Shown: positions 1 through 10,075 of the stretch, in pieces
How the letters are laid out: each line of letters begins with the position of its first letter
How positions within the stretch are numbered: the stretch's first letter is position 1
Source of the DNA: Odontocerum albicorne
Taxonomy: Eukaryota > Arthropoda > Insecta > Trichoptera > Odontoceridae
Reading direction: 5' to 3'
Assembly: GCA_949825065.1 (NCBI GenBank)
Contig: OX463862.1
Coordinates: forward strand, 16,611,592 to 16,675,591
Length of the DNA: 64,000 nucleotides
The notes under the pieces: generated by a model
The model's input: the letters and a program-made list of their open reading frames with translations, nothing else
The model's database searches: none
Told to the model about the DNA's origin: nothing
Position numbers and translations under genes: made by a program

Positions 1-19
1 TAATATTTTTAGTGTGTTA

Positions 20-105
20 GTACTTTCGAGTAAAAGCGCCCTTAAGAAGAGTGCTCTCTAATCGGCGCTATATAAATTGTTTTAATTATTATTATTCAAC
101 CAGTT
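20..105 (+). repeat. 3' tail of a CR1/L2-like LINE
   Basis: This short stretch (gcgcccttaagaagagtgc, then cggcgctatataa and an attatt run) is related to 27340-27410 (+) and, inverted, to 60030-60075. At 27.3 kb and 58.6 kb the same kind of tail follows the C-terminal coding end of a CR1/L2-like reverse transcriptase, so it is read as a LINE 3' end. The call rests on within-window similarity only. Confidence 0.45.
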
Positions 106-222
106 AAGCTATTTCTTGTCGTTGTGTCATTTAAAGAACAACCAAAGCGCAAAAGAGCGCTCATGTGTTAAATTAAGTGTCTAAAAAAATGGACATTTCC
201 TAAGATTCTCAATTACATAAAA

Positions 223-1087
223 CAGGGATCGGCAAACTTTTTTCGTTAAGGGCCAGATTGTAAAAAACTTTACAAACATTAAAAGGCTCGACGGGTCAGG
301 AAGCAAACTCGAGGATATTTATACAGGTAATTCTACGTATATAGCAAAAAAAACAGGTTTTACCTTTTTTTATTACACGGTGATAATATTTATACATATT
401 TTGCTGACACACTTACGAAAAAATAAATATAATGTTTACATTTCTATGGCGTTTTGGTAAAGAGGTACAAGTCATCAATTACTTATTTGTCAGTTTGAAG
501 TTTTGCAACACTTGTATTCCTGAAATACAGACCTCAGGTAAGTTTTAAAGGTAAACTTTGAATACATAAATAATTTATGTATTCAAAGTTTACCTTTAAA
601 ATTTACCCGAGGTCTGTATTTCAGGAATACAAGTGTTGCAAAACTTCAAACTGACAAATAATAATAATTGATGACTTGTACCTCTTTACCAAAACGCCAT
701 AGATTTATTAATGAAGATATTACATAAACATGCAAAATTTTCGTATTATTGATTAAGAAATGTAACATAATAATAATAATAATAAGCTATACTAATGAGA
801 TGAATGGAATTGATTTTTCTGAGATAACATTTCATCAAACTGGGAATCGAAGTTAGTACTTCCTATCATCAAAATTCATCCCAAATGGTCACCTGTTTGT
901 GCTAACCTGTATTATATATTTTACGTACTTCATTTTTGAAAATGTCTTTTCACATAGGTAGGTACTGCCAAATACTAACTAAAACAATTTAACAAAACTA
1001 ATAACATGAAAATGATTTAAAATTATATTGGTTGTTATTAGCTCGAGGGCCGGGTTTGACCCGCGGGCCGTAGTTTGCCGACCCCTG
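223..1087. mobile_element. Non-autonomous hAT element with 8-bp target duplication
   Basis: The left end begins CAGGGATCGGCAAACT and the right end finishes AGTTTGCCGACCCCTG, inverted copies of each other. The flanks are acataaaa (215-222) and atataaaa (1088-1095), a 7-of-8 match as expected for a hAT 8-bp target duplication. No transposase is recognisable in the 865-bp interior, so it needs a helper. It contains a long palindrome at 443-703. Confidence 0.8.
443..703. repeat. Long near-perfect palindrome inside the hAT element
   Basis: Two arms of about 130 bp (443-571 and 573-703) are reverse complements with essentially no spacer; the centre is cataaat-a-atttatg. The only clear differences are a few bases and a short att/ata indel. 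A transcript would form one long hairpin. The palindrome is off-centre in its host element, so it is either a separate foldback insertion or an inverted duplication. Confidence 0.85.
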
Positions 1088-1419
1088 ATATAAAATAATC
1101 AACAAAGCAATTAATATCCGTTAACCGTTATACATTTTATAAAGACAAATAGCTATAATTATTATGGGAAATCAATTATTACCAAGAATCAAGGATTAGA
1201 ACGTCAAGGCTGGTGATTTATGTGAGACAAACTTGAAGATGGATCACCACCATGTTGCAAGCGATCGAAAGAGACTATGTTATGTGAACTGGGCGGGTAT
1301 GTCGGTTAAGATGAAAGAGCTACTAGATGTTGTTTATGTCTTGAAACGTTATTTACGTTGGTCAATCTAGAGTAATGGATGATGCTGACATGACAACGGA
1401 AGAATTGTGTGACACGAAA

Positions 1420-2100
1420 AGAAAAGAAGCTTGAAGGAGTGCTACATTTTTGATATTCATTTTGAATACATTGTATGATACAATCATATAACTTCATACC
1501 CGAAGGCATTGAACCGGTTGAATGTTAGAAATAGACGCCAAATTCACATACTGTCTCTATTGTATAGTATCCTTTATAACTGTCCCGCCACCCACTCTTA
1601 TTTCGCCGAAAATTTTCAGCGTCTTTCCAATCATGGATTAGCGCTACGCTCAAACAGAGATTGTTTATTGGCCTTTCCAGTTCACCGCTCCTCTTTCTTT
1701 ACGTCGTCCTTTACTGTCCATGCAGTGAGACTCTGGAATCAGTTACAAACCAATATAAAACTCGCTCCGTGCTTGGCATGCTTTAAGAAACGACTGAAAA
1801 AACTCTTAATTTCTAGTCAGTAAAATAACGTGTTTCATTCCTGATTTTTCTTTTCCTTTCCTCTCCACCATTCTTTCCTTTTGATTGATATCTCCTCAGA
1901 TTATATGAAAAAGAATGTTCGGGTGATTGTCCGTCTTTGTGGGGTTCGTGGGCATGTGCTCACGTATATGTTTATGGATTTCGTGGGGATGGATAGTCAT
2001 TTGTAACTTACTTCATTAACTTTTGTCTGGTTGGTTGGAAGAGATTGCCGCCTAGCAATAAGGCCGCCAGATTGTATTTGCAATAAATATTACGATAAAA
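1420..2100 (+). mobile_element. CR1/Jockey-like LINE, 5'-truncated 3' end (family L1a)
   Basis: The conceptual protein at 1440-1820 is the C-terminal part of a non-LTR reverse transcriptase ORF: a LNRLNVRNRR..ILSLLYSIL segment, then FPVHRSSFF, VRLWNQLQTNI and CFKKRLKK, the usual ...RLWN.LP...FK..LK ending. A 3' UTR follows, ending AGATTGTATTTGCAATAAA near 2085. The same 3' end recurs inverted at 23640-24580 and 35862-36235. The copy is 5'-truncated and frameshifted near its 5' end. Confidence 0.75.
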
Positions 2101-2554
2101 CAATAATCGCGCTTCTCTTCAGTGACATGGCATGTTCTTTTCTAAATCTATAATAATAATATTATCCTAGGTGAAATAAGTAGTGTACACTGTATTGTCA
2201 GCTAGAAAAAACACCCAAGTAGCGTTTCTATCGAATCTCACGGGATCGTATGTACTATATTATATAATATATAGACCAAGGGACTTGGCCGCTCTGCGGC
2301 TCCACTCTGGATTAGCGATGCACTCCCCCTTGTAAATGATAATAGTATGTATCTTATATATTTCATCCACCAGTTAAATAGCATATATATAAAAAAAATA
2401 ATTGCAGGCCATTTTAGAATTCTTTTTCTTTTTCTTCATCTTATTTTAGGTCTGTTGGCCTGTTATGGTCCTGCATCATTGTTTGCCTCTTGCGAAGTCG
2501 ACAACGTGGGAGTGAAGCGTGGAAGCGGAAAAGAATTGAGGAGGAAAAGATCCG

Positions 2555-2720
2555 AATAAATGACAACATTGAGAAGAATACACGGAGTGACAATGTATAT
2601 CATAATGCGGAATCAAGTGATTAGGGATGAATGTGAACTAAAGGCTGATGTGTTAAGTAAGCTGAAGAAGAGTACGTTGAGATTGTTTGGGCATGTGGAA
2701 CGAGGAAAATAAATACTCAT
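2555..2720 (+). mobile_element. RTE-like LINE fragment (family RTE-A)
   Basis: Broken reading frames encode pieces of the last reverse-transcriptase section: a DNVYHNAESSD-type stretch, then ..LRLFGHVE, the 'RWFGHV.R' motif typical of RTE-like ORF ends. This is one of many copies of the most abundant dispersed family here; fuller copies are at 51775-52590 and 61650-61905. Frameshifts and stops make it inactive. Confidence 0.55.
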
Positions 2721-2934
2721 GGTCACTTGCAATGTGGAGGGTAACTGAAACAGAGGTAAGTTCACCGGGTGAAGAGTGCTACGGGCTTGTCATTGCTACA
2801 GGCTCTGAGGACAACGGAATGCCAAAAGAACTGAAAAAAGTGTACACGACTTGCAGCGATTTCAGTGTGGGTCGCGTTCGTCAGCACTGAGGTCATGCCA
2901 CAGAAGAAGAGTTCCATTTATCTTGTTCCCGGTC

Positions 2935-3440
2935 GCTACCATTTTCGTAATACACATACATACATACTATCACGCCGTCTCTTTGTCAGAATAGGCAGAG
3001 AGGAGAGAACACTCGACTTTCGTATCGCAACATACATCTTTCACTTTTTTCAACATCCATACACCTCCTAATACAGCTCTTACGATTTCCCTGACTTTTT
3101 ACTTTTCCTTGATCCAACCATACTTCTTTGGTGTTTCTCTCCCACGCCTTCGATTCACATTTGCACTTTATTTATATTTGATTTGTTGGTCTTCCTTCAT
3201 TCATTTGTTCCACGTGCCAAATCATCTCAAAATGCTCTTCTTCATCTTACTCAACACATCAGCCTTAAATTCATCACATTCATTTCTGATTACTTCATTC
3301 AGTATTCTGTTATATTATACGAGTATATTGTCAACCCGTGTATTCTTCTTAGCGCAAGCATTCTTTCAATGTGCCTTTGACATCGCACGTCAACATACCG
3401 CCGAGATAACAGAACTCGTCTACCTTTTTTTTATTTTATT
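2935..3440 (-). mobile_element. RTE-A LINE 3' end, minus strand
   Basis: On the reverse strand this reads as the RTE-A 3' end: ...TNK...GRPRK-type sequence and the terminal W.S.L.AYPD region, seen on the + strand as cgccgtctctttgtcagaataggcagag. The same signature occurs at 7190, 16290, 23070, 24880, 39950 and 46110. Open frames on the + strand here are antisense shadows of this element. Confidence 0.65.
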
Positions 3441-5040
3441 TATTTAACAAACTAATGTATAATACAAACATTTGCCAAAGGTTTTAAAAATGTATATCTT
3501 AAGAACTAATCTAATTTATGTATTATAACTATGAATATACATGTTCACTCGTTCAGCCTATTTACATTTCATCACATTCACTCAGACCTTGGTCATATCT
3601 GCTAATAATGTAAGTGGACTAGTCAAGCCAACAGATGATGCTTCGGAAGCCTGTGCTTATAACGGAAAGGTAGATCGGACTTACTCTCGTAAGCACCCAG
3701 GGCAGCCCTATTCCAGTTTCACTATTAGTTTAATAAATGTCTTAATTAACTATTCTCTCCGACTAAGTTATTTCAACTAATAAACGTTACGTAATCGACT
3801 ATTTCTAATAAATTGACCCATATACGTACTATCATAAATTTAACATGAAACGGAAATATAAATAAAATTATTCAAATAGTACAAATCAATATATTGTAAT
3901 AACTAATATTACGACAACGTTAAAAAACGCAATCGTTAAAAAATCGAAAGTCTTTCGTTTCCAATGAAGTAACCCACCCCAAGGTTGCTTACAGCGATAA
4001 ATTATTGGTTTTATCCGCTTCGCAATCCGGCTTTACTGTGCCGGGAGCATAAATCAGATGGGTTACGTGTATAAATACGACAGACCTGCGTACGATATCA
4101 GAAAAACGTCAAATTAATTGGATCGTGTGATAGTGGAACTGGCGCTATGAATCGATACTGAAGGTCAAAAAAATAAATTGTGGTCATAAATAATTTAATC
4201 GACTGCAAAAAATATTCTCCTGGAAACGCGTTTTCTATGAGAATCGTTTATGAAGAGAAACAATTCGATTTATAGGCTTATTATTTGTATAAGTAAGCGT
4301 TGTATACTGTCTCCAGCACTTTTCAGCATCTAAGGGTGAATACATAATGAGGGTAGAACTTGAGGGGTGGGAAGGTTGAACAACAGTGGCTGACAGGAAA
4401 AAATTATATTCTTTATTTATTATTTTTTACATTTGATACGGGTTTAACCTAAATACATCATACAACAAGAAAGAAGGATTCAAATCATTAATATACTTGT
4501 AGCATAGTGACAACAGGAACAGTGATACACATGCCATCCTGTGAAGTGACTCACTTATACTTACAAAGTTTATTAAGGAGTTTAATTATCAATTTATCCA
4601 TCGAGATGTGGAAGATATCGATTTTAGAAAACTCATTCAGCGAGGTCATTCCGTGTGCGAGTGGTGATGCTCTAAACATCTCAGTTCAGGAATACGGTAC
4701 CGAAAACAATCTCAATTCACTTAATTAACAAAACATTGTCGGTCAACAAAGGGTTTACTAATTTTTCCGTTAGCAATTTGTATATGTATAAAACGGTGAG
4801 TAGATCTCTTCTACCGCTTTAGGAACAATATCCAAACATACCAATTAGAAAAATGTGAGATAGACCCAAGGGTTATATCCTAAAGAACCGTGGGTACTCT
4901 TTGCAATGAAGGTATCGCAGATATCTCTTTTGAATTATCTTAACTATCAGGGTATTCTGTATTCCTCTCGGGTTTCAAATGATTGAGCCGCATTCTACTG
5001 CGAACCAGTGAATCATAAAAAAATATTTAATAACACTGCC
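3441..5040. other. Unassigned AT-rich interval
   Basis: No coding signature or repeat copy elsewhere in the window was recognised. The section 3970-4080 carries aagtaacccacccc and, about 85 bp later, gatgggttacgtg, loosely inverted, possibly the ends of a small MITE. The ORF at 4507-4728 has no family signature and is treated as chance. Confidence 0.4.
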
Positions 5041-5045
5041 ACCAT

Positions 5046-5520
5046 CAAATGCCCTATCACAAATCCCAGAACTTTATTGACAAATGCGCTAATGATACTA
5101 ATCTTCTCGCAGCCAGCGAAGAAGAATTGGCTGAAATGCTCAAGAGTTAAAGAGAAAAGCAGAAATTTGGGATTGAAGATGAAACGCAACAAAACCAAAC
5201 TAATGATCGTCGACTGAACATGTCAACTACATCTCAATGGCCTCCTCATGGAAATGGATCTTGTGGAGGAATTCGTGTATCTTGGATCTACAGTAATAAA
5301 CTCCGGCGACTCTATTACAGAGATAAATCGCAGAGTGGAAATGGCGAAGAACGTAATGACTAGTCCAGTCAAGACATGGCAAGACAGAGGAATATCCTGG
5401 AAGATTAAAACAAAGACTTGTTGAAGCATCGGTCTTCTCTATATTTCTATATGGAGCAGAAACGTGGACAAAAAAGTATATCGATAGAAGGATGATCGAT
5501 GTGTTCGAGTTTTGTTTTTA
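5046..5520 (+). mobile_element. RTE-like LINE reverse-transcriptase fragment
   Basis: Across frameshifts the conceptual protein gives the end of the palm domain (A.DTNLLAASEEELAEML, the remnant of the YADD box), then RVKEKSRNLGLKMKRNKTK, then VEEFVYLGSTV and GDSITEINRRVEMA, all standard order for RTE/craniofacial-development-protein-2-like LINE ORFs. It ends with LYGAETWT near 5470. At least two frame changes, near 5140 and 5210, show it is dead. Confidence 0.75.
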
Positions 5521-5799
5521 TTTTCCTTTGAAATTTTTATACATTTCTATGGTATGTCTTTCGTATTTTATGTATTGTACGAGTATTATACATTATCGTT
5601 GCTGCTGGGTCTCGTAGTCGAGAACTCCCACGCATTGCCAACGTCGATTCAGTAAAAAAATAAAGCTGTGCCGTGAAGTGTTAGTTTCTTGCTCTTTTTA
5701 ATGCGAGTGAGCCGTTGCATACCAGCAAACTCGCCGGTCACACCGCTGTACTGTATCCGATGGCACACCGAAGTTATATGATCGGCATGTTTTTTTTTT

Positions 5800-5900
5800 C
5801 CTTTTTATTAAAAAAAATACATATGGCCGAAGTCATGGGTATTCTTACACCCTCAAATACTAGGCGGAAAAAAATTACTGTTACCGCGCGGCCATGCATT
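5800..5900 (-). repeat. SINE family B copy, internally deleted
   Basis: Read on the minus strand it begins GCATGGCCGCGCGGTAAC and continues into CCGCCTAGTATTTGAGGG, ending CATGACTTCGGCCATAT. The copy at 56388-56540 has the same ends but an extra segment of about 50 bp between them with a tRNA-like B box (gtcgccggtttaaactc). This copy has lost that promoter segment. Confidence 0.6.
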
Positions 5901-6337
5901 TCTTAACTGTAAGGATAGGAAGGTACGGTGGTGGCAAAACATTTGCAAATGTCACGAAAGACCGGGAGATGAGAAGGAAATTGGAAAAGGACACGAAAAC
6001 AGGAGTTATGGAGAAACACATTTCGTCATGTAAACAAACTGGAATAATGGTTTTATTATTATGAATCAAATACATTGAGTAATCCAAATCTTAAACGCCA
6101 CACGGACAAGTGCACACTGAATTGCCTTATCCGTCCATCCGGCAACCTGCTTTATGGCTACCAAGAAGGAAAAAGAATAATATAATACAACAATAACATA
6201 GAATAATAACATTTTAACGATAGAATAACAACGATAATATCGACGGATATACGCAATAAAGACCTAACCCGCAAAAAATATATATTTTTTAGTTATTTTG
6301 TTATAGCCAATAACTAATTACGCTTTCGTTACATACA

Positions 6338-6505
6338 ATATAACCTGGTGAGCTTATTGCCATGTGACAATCTCTTCAAAACCAACCAAAAAGATTTTTA
6401 GAGGCCTAAAATTGTCGATTTTAATGGATATCCAACCCGCAGCCCCCAGGTTGGAAGACAAGCGTCTTACCAACTTGACAACGGAAGTCGTTTATTTATA
6501 TATTT
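6338..6505 (-). repeat. tRNA-derived SINE (family A) with LINE-like tail
   Basis: On the minus strand the head reads ..GTTGGTAAGACGCTTGTC.. and ..GGGGGCTGCGGGTTGGATATCC, a tRNA-like A box and a degraded B box. The 3' end reads GAAGAGATTGTCACATGG then CAATAAGCTCACCAGG, closely matching the 3' UTR end of the CR1/Jockey-like LINE family L1a (see 23640-24580). Another copy with the same head and tail is at 54003-54200. Confidence 0.7.
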
Positions 6506-6599
6506 ATAAAAATACTCGGAAATCAAAACAAAATGATTAAATTCAATGTATCCATGAAGCCCTGTAGATACTGACTTGTAGTCCAAAAATATACATAGC

Positions 6600-6760
6600 G
6601 CGCTGTTTCGTAACCCCCTTATTTAGAAGACACCTGTCTCCTAACCCAGAGGTTGCGAGTTCGATAGGCGTCGACACCCGGAGGCTTGAAGTGAAAACCG
6701 GACTGATATATTTTTTTAAAGGATATCAGTCCGGTTTTCCCTTCAAGCCTCCATAACACC
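6600..6760 (+). repeat. SINE head fragment fused to a 30-bp inverted repeat
   Basis: gacacctgtctcctaaccc and gaggttgcgagttcgat resemble the 3' half of a SINE-A tRNA head. It runs directly into an inverted repeat: arms 680-709 and 723-752 (positions 6680-6752; ggaggcttgaag ... cttcaagcctcc) with a 13-base AT loop. The hairpin could be a small foldback insertion. Confidence 0.5.
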
Positions 6761-6892
6761 TTTCTGACAGTAGAAGATTTCCACGTGACGATAACTTTTC
6801 TATTTTTTTAACATATGTATTACAATCTCTTAAAACAGAAATTGTAATACAATACAAACATTATATATTATTTATAGTTAAGGCATTAACAT

Positions 6893-7117
6893 TGTGGAGG
6901 TTTAAAGACATTGTAATTTGTTTTATCAAACACTGTTTATTCCACTTTTTGGTAACGGTATAACCCTACCGGTTTCAATGCTTTCACCTCATCATCAGGG
7001 GAGCACAAACAAGTTTTGTTTGCGCTCCCCAGATGATGAGGTGAAATCCTTGAAACCGGTAGGGTTATACCGTTACAAAAAAAGTGGAATAAACAGTGTT
7101 TGATAAAACAAATTACA
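6893..7117. repeat. Palindromic Penelope-like (hammerhead-type) repeat
   Basis: Two inverted copies of one roughly 105-bp module face each other (6905-7008 and 7012-7117). Each reads outward: CAGATGATGAGG or CTGATGATGAGG, ~10 nt, TTGAAACCGGTAGGG, a short TAnACCGTTAC stem, then GGAATAAACAGTG and TGATAAAACAAATTAC. The CTGATGA...GAAAC spacing resembles the hammerhead core in Penelope-like element terminal repeats. A deleted copy of the outer part is at 61905-61990. The overlapping ORFs on both strands are a by-product of the palindrome. Assignment to Penelope is an inference. Confidence 0.5.
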
Positions 7118-7135
7118 AATACGAACATTTTTTGG

Positions 7136-7172
7136 ACTACCTCAGTGGCCTAGTTGGTAAGATGCATTGTTT
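7136..7172 (+). repeat. SINE-A head fragment
   Basis: ctcagtggcctagttggtaa is the A-box end of the SINE-A head (compare 13211 and the inverse at 54165-54200). It is cut off and joined to an RTE-A fragment. Confidence 0.45.
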
Positions 7173-7175
7173 GGT

Positions 7176-7740
7176 ACATATACACACTATCACACCGTTT
7201 CCTTGCTGGGGTAGGCAGAGAGAATATACCTGAACTTTCCTATACACAAACACACATTTCGCCTCATGCACATCCGTCTTCTCATCAAGCTCCCACGATT
7301 TTATCTTACTTCTTAAATTTCATTATTTCCCACTTTTCACTTGGTCCAACCATACTTATATCATTCACTTGATCCAACCATACTTTTCTTATATTTCCTC
7401 AACCATGCCTCAACTCACATTTGCACTGTATATTTATGCCAGTATTTTTTTCATTTATTTATTCCACGTGAGAATATTCCTCTTCATCTTGCTCAACACA
7501 TCACCCATAAGTTTATACTCATCCCTAATCACTTCATTTCTTATACTGTCATACATCGTCTCCCATGTATTTATTCTTCACGTGTGCGCATTTATGCAAC
7601 TCTTTTCAGTAATTTTCCACGTTTCACTCCCGTACATGAAAACTGGTATTAAAACACTGACTGGACTCATCTTAGCAGATTTTGATCCTGTTCGGTTCGA
7701 TGTATACGTTTTAGTGCCCCATTGCCCCGTTTTAGTGACA
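7176..7740 (-). mobile_element. RTE-A LINE 3' region, minus strand
   Basis: It shares with 2935-3440 and 46085-46540 the series catcaca/ccgtttccttgctggg/gtaggcagagag, ccatacttctt, catttgttccac and caacacatc. On the minus strand these are the last third of the RTE-A ORF and its 3' UTR. Long + strand open frames here (such as 7369-7866) are antisense to it. Small direct duplications (cacttgatccaaccatac twice near 7340-7375) show local rearrangement. Confidence 0.6.
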
Positions 7741-7945
7741 GCGTTGACGATACTGGTACCAACATATACAGAGAATGAATTCCACAAGAATTCCATACAT
7801 AGCTCTGCATGGGGTACCGGATGGACGGCGTCCACCAGGGAGACCCCCGAAACGATGGAGAGATAGCTGGAGCTCAGCATCACAGGGCGACAATCCTGCA
7901 GTAACAGACTCTTGAGTCTATAGAAAGTTTAAGAAGAAGAAGACA
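7740..7945 (+). mobile_element. RTE-like LINE 3' end (family RTE-B) with GAA tail
   Basis: The conceptual product is a LINE ORF end: RRWYQHIQRMN-like sequence, TRIPYI.LCMG, then PPGRPPKRWRDSWSS. A short 3' UTR follows, ending in an agaagaagaaga tail. 61400-61632 is a second copy, about 90 percent alike by eye, ending in the same GAA repeat. The A-rich trinucleotide tail is typical of LINEs that end in microsatellites. Confidence 0.75.
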
Positions 7946-7949
7946 TATG

Positions 7950-8340
7950 ACAACCTCCATGGGTATGACGCTTGACTTCCACCCGGGGATTTGTATTCGA
8001 TTCCCGATGCTACCTGAAAAAGGGCTTAAGACTATGTCTGGAAACAATACGCATTCACGTTGGACGCTCCTGTGAGTGTTGCTGCCTCTGGTTGCCCGGT
8101 TCTTGTTTATATGTATTAGTGCCCCATTGGCTTTGTTTCCTATCGCTACACGTTGTACGATATCCCTCGTAAATCTTCCATAATCTGAGAAAATACTACT
8201 TAAATAGCAGAAAACTTGCTCCAATCCTTCTGAAGTCCTCGGTGATTGAACTTGCTCTAATCCAAAGTAATGTTGATAGAAATGTGTGAAAGGAAAAGTA
8301 AATGTGATAATATATGGGTGAGTTTGTAAAAGATACAGCT
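7950..8340 (-). mobile_element. RTE-A LINE internal fragment, minus strand
   Basis: The reverse strand encodes LEQVFCYLSSIFSDYGR..RDIV.RVAIGNKANGAL, matching EEFYYLGNIFSDNERVKRDI in the copy at 13771-13962 and the + strand copy near 51840. This is the YLG block upstream of the last conserved motif of RTE-like reverse transcriptases. Frames are broken. Confidence 0.65.
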
Positions 8341-8479
8341 AGACATATTCTTACTTAAAGAGAAAGAAGAAGAAAACATTTGTAGTACAATTATTTATTA
8401 TTTTCATTTCCCATATGTTTGAGGCATTTCGAATTAACCTTAAAAACATAGGTTGATCGGTTTGGATCCTTTTTGCGTA

Positions 8480-8665
8480 TATTCGTCCATATAATGGGTC
8501 CCGCTGCTTGACGGGGCCCGCGGTGGCGGGGCGGAGTCGGGGAGCCGCGTGATCCGCTCTGATTCAGTCATTGCCCTTTGGGTCGAGGTAGACTCGGAAA
8601 TCAGAGCCTGCTAAAGAAATTGAAATCCCGTCAATTGATATTTTATATAAAGAAGAAGACATACA
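8480..8665 (+). repeat. GC-rich block with GAA-tailed 3' end
   Basis: Positions 8500-8550 are unusually G+C-rich for the window (ggggcccgcggtggcgggg). The block runs into cctgctaaagaaattg and a tail containing aaagaagaagac, reminiscent of the GAA-tailed LINE ends at 7940 and 61620. It may be a LINE 3' UTR from a different family; no coding sequence is recognised. Confidence 0.35.
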
Positions 8666-9114
8666 TTTAAATGTTTCTTCGTATCAGGGTACACCTCGGC
8701 TCCCAGTGGGTGTATCTAAGCTTTTGAACCAAATTCTCTCTGGTCATGAGGAGCTTTAATGGCAAACTTTTAAGCTTCAATCATGTCGATTAGACCTGTC
8801 ATTCAATTTTTGCGGACATCTGGATCAATCCGCAGAGAACATGCTGTAGAACTGCGATGAAATTCGAGTCAATAATTTCCGAAGGGAACTCCACTTAGCG
8901 GCGTTCACTCCATCGGTTCATCTTCGGACCGATTGGCTACTCCAATCTAGTGGCGTCAAATGATAGTTTTGTAACAATTGAAGTTTTCTGTGAAAGTACT
9001 GGCAGCGTGCTAGGCTGTTTGAGTTCTCGACTTTAAGCTGCTTTATAAGTGTATTTAGTGCGATGCGAGTCATTTTCCTTCTGCCGTGAGATCAGACTTT
9101 AATTGCGTCGTATG
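8666..9114. promoter_or_regulatory. Possible promoter/5' region, split by a hAT insertion
   Basis: No copy was found elsewhere in the window and base composition is more balanced than its surroundings. It contains gattggctactccaat (two overlapping CCAAT-type boxes, one per strand, near 8930). With 9484-9740 it would form one continuous stretch without the hAT element between them, lying upstream of the candidate exon at 9802. The promoter role is inference. Confidence 0.3.
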
Positions 9115-9483
9115 CAGCGGCGGCTGGTCTCGAGGTGTGTTGGTGTGCTGAGCACCAACGCACCTCGAGACGCTGAGCGAATATGAAATATCGCTGTCTC
9201 ACGGTTTACTGTACTATGTTCGGTGCGTATTGGAGATCGCTCCGGTAGTATTAGCAAACTTGACCGGTCAATTTGAAAGAATTTTTTTTTTTTATTTTAC
9301 TTTAAATTTTTTTAAATTTTCACTTAAATAAAAATCCTCGTACTATTTGTCAGTATTCTTATACATATTTAATCTATACAAATATTTAACATTTTCGGAA
9401 GTCATGTTTAATATATAATATAATTATTGCAAATTATTTCTCCAGTTCAGCGCACCAACGCACCTCGAGACCAGCCGCCGCTG
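9115..9483. mobile_element. hAT MITE (CAGCGGCGGCTG family), copy 1
   Basis: The ends are CAGCGGCGGCTGGTCTCG and the inverse CGAGACCAGCCGCCGCTG. Flanking 8-mers gtcgtatg (9107-9114) and gtcgtagg (9484-9491) match at 7 of 8. The interior resembles 34254-34641 in opposite orientation (aaatatttaacatttt block). A second copy of the terminal sequence lies inside the left end (accaacgcacctcgagac at 9151), making a local hairpin. Confidence 0.85.
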
Positions 9484-9740
9484 GTCGTAGGTACTATTTT
9501 CACACTCAGGTGTGTCGCCACCAGAGAAGCCTCTTTAGACAGTTCCTTTTTCGTCAGTACGTGACGTCACGCTCATAAAAAATAGAAGATTATGATCTTC
9601 TAGCGTAGATCGCGCTGGATGGGTGTTACTTTGTCCCCGATAACAGCGTAGGTGGCGGTGGGATCGAAATGAACTGTTTATAACGAAGTTCAAGAAGAGT
9701 TAATGCGTTCGAGGATGGTACACTGTATATCATATGTGTC
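9484..9740 (+). promoter_or_regulatory. Candidate core promoter region with CRE palindrome
   Basis: It contains tacgtgacgtcacgctc near 9560, a full TGACGTCA cAMP-response-element palindrome, followed by a cataaaaaatag AT-rich stretch. No repeat copy was seen in the window. It sits just upstream of the candidate exon at 9802 and could be its promoter. This is motif-level inference only. Confidence 0.3.
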
Positions 9741-9801
9741 AATCGTTTCATTTAACTGTAGTATTTCTCTTTTTTTTACCTCCTGCGACGGCTTCCATCA
9801 G

Positions 9802-9910
9802 ACAAAATATGGCCAGTCTAGGTAAAAGTTTGGCCATACCTGATCTTGGAGAATATCTTGGTCAAAAAGTCATGTTGGAATATCCACCGCCATCCAACAC
9901 GTTCTTTACC
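9802..9910 (+). CDS. Candidate 5' coding exon of an unidentified gene
   Basis: A pyrimidine-rich run and AG (tttttttacctcctgc ... catcag) precede the exon and a strong donor (ACC|gtaagc) ends it. From ATG at 9809 it encodes 34 codons beginning MASLGKSLAIPDLGEYLGQ and ending PPPSNTFFT, with a phase-0 exit. Codon composition looks coding and no transposon family is recognised. Alternatively the frame opens at 9734, where MCQSFHLTVVFLFFLPP..TAS would look like a signal peptide running into the same exon. I do not recognise the protein and see no convincing downstream exon. A 26-base T run starts just after the donor. Confidence 0.4.
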
Positions 9911-9922
9911 GTAAGCATCGTT

Positions 9923-9948
9923 TTTTTTTTTTTTTTTTTTTTTTTTTC
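9923..9948. repeat. Poly-T homopolymer
   Basis: About 25 consecutive T, with no SINE or LINE body recognisable on the minus strand beside it. Length is likely to vary between assemblies. Confidence 0.8.
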
Positions 9949-10075
9949 ATATTCCTTATATACTCGTACATTTGTCTAGCCCTAACTCTCCCCATGCCAA
10001 GTCGATTTAGATACTCATATAATATTTCAACTATGTTTCAATTATAAGGTAAAACTTTTGGAGCGAACTTTCTTA

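Noticed and set aside
6918..7128. Two similar ~62-codon frames on opposite strands
   Set aside because: They mirror each other because the sequence is a palindrome; no independent evidence of coding.
7369..7866. 165-codon + strand open frame
   Set aside because: It is antisense to an RTE-A fragment and then runs into the RTE-B 3' end; the mixed composition shows it is a chance fusion.
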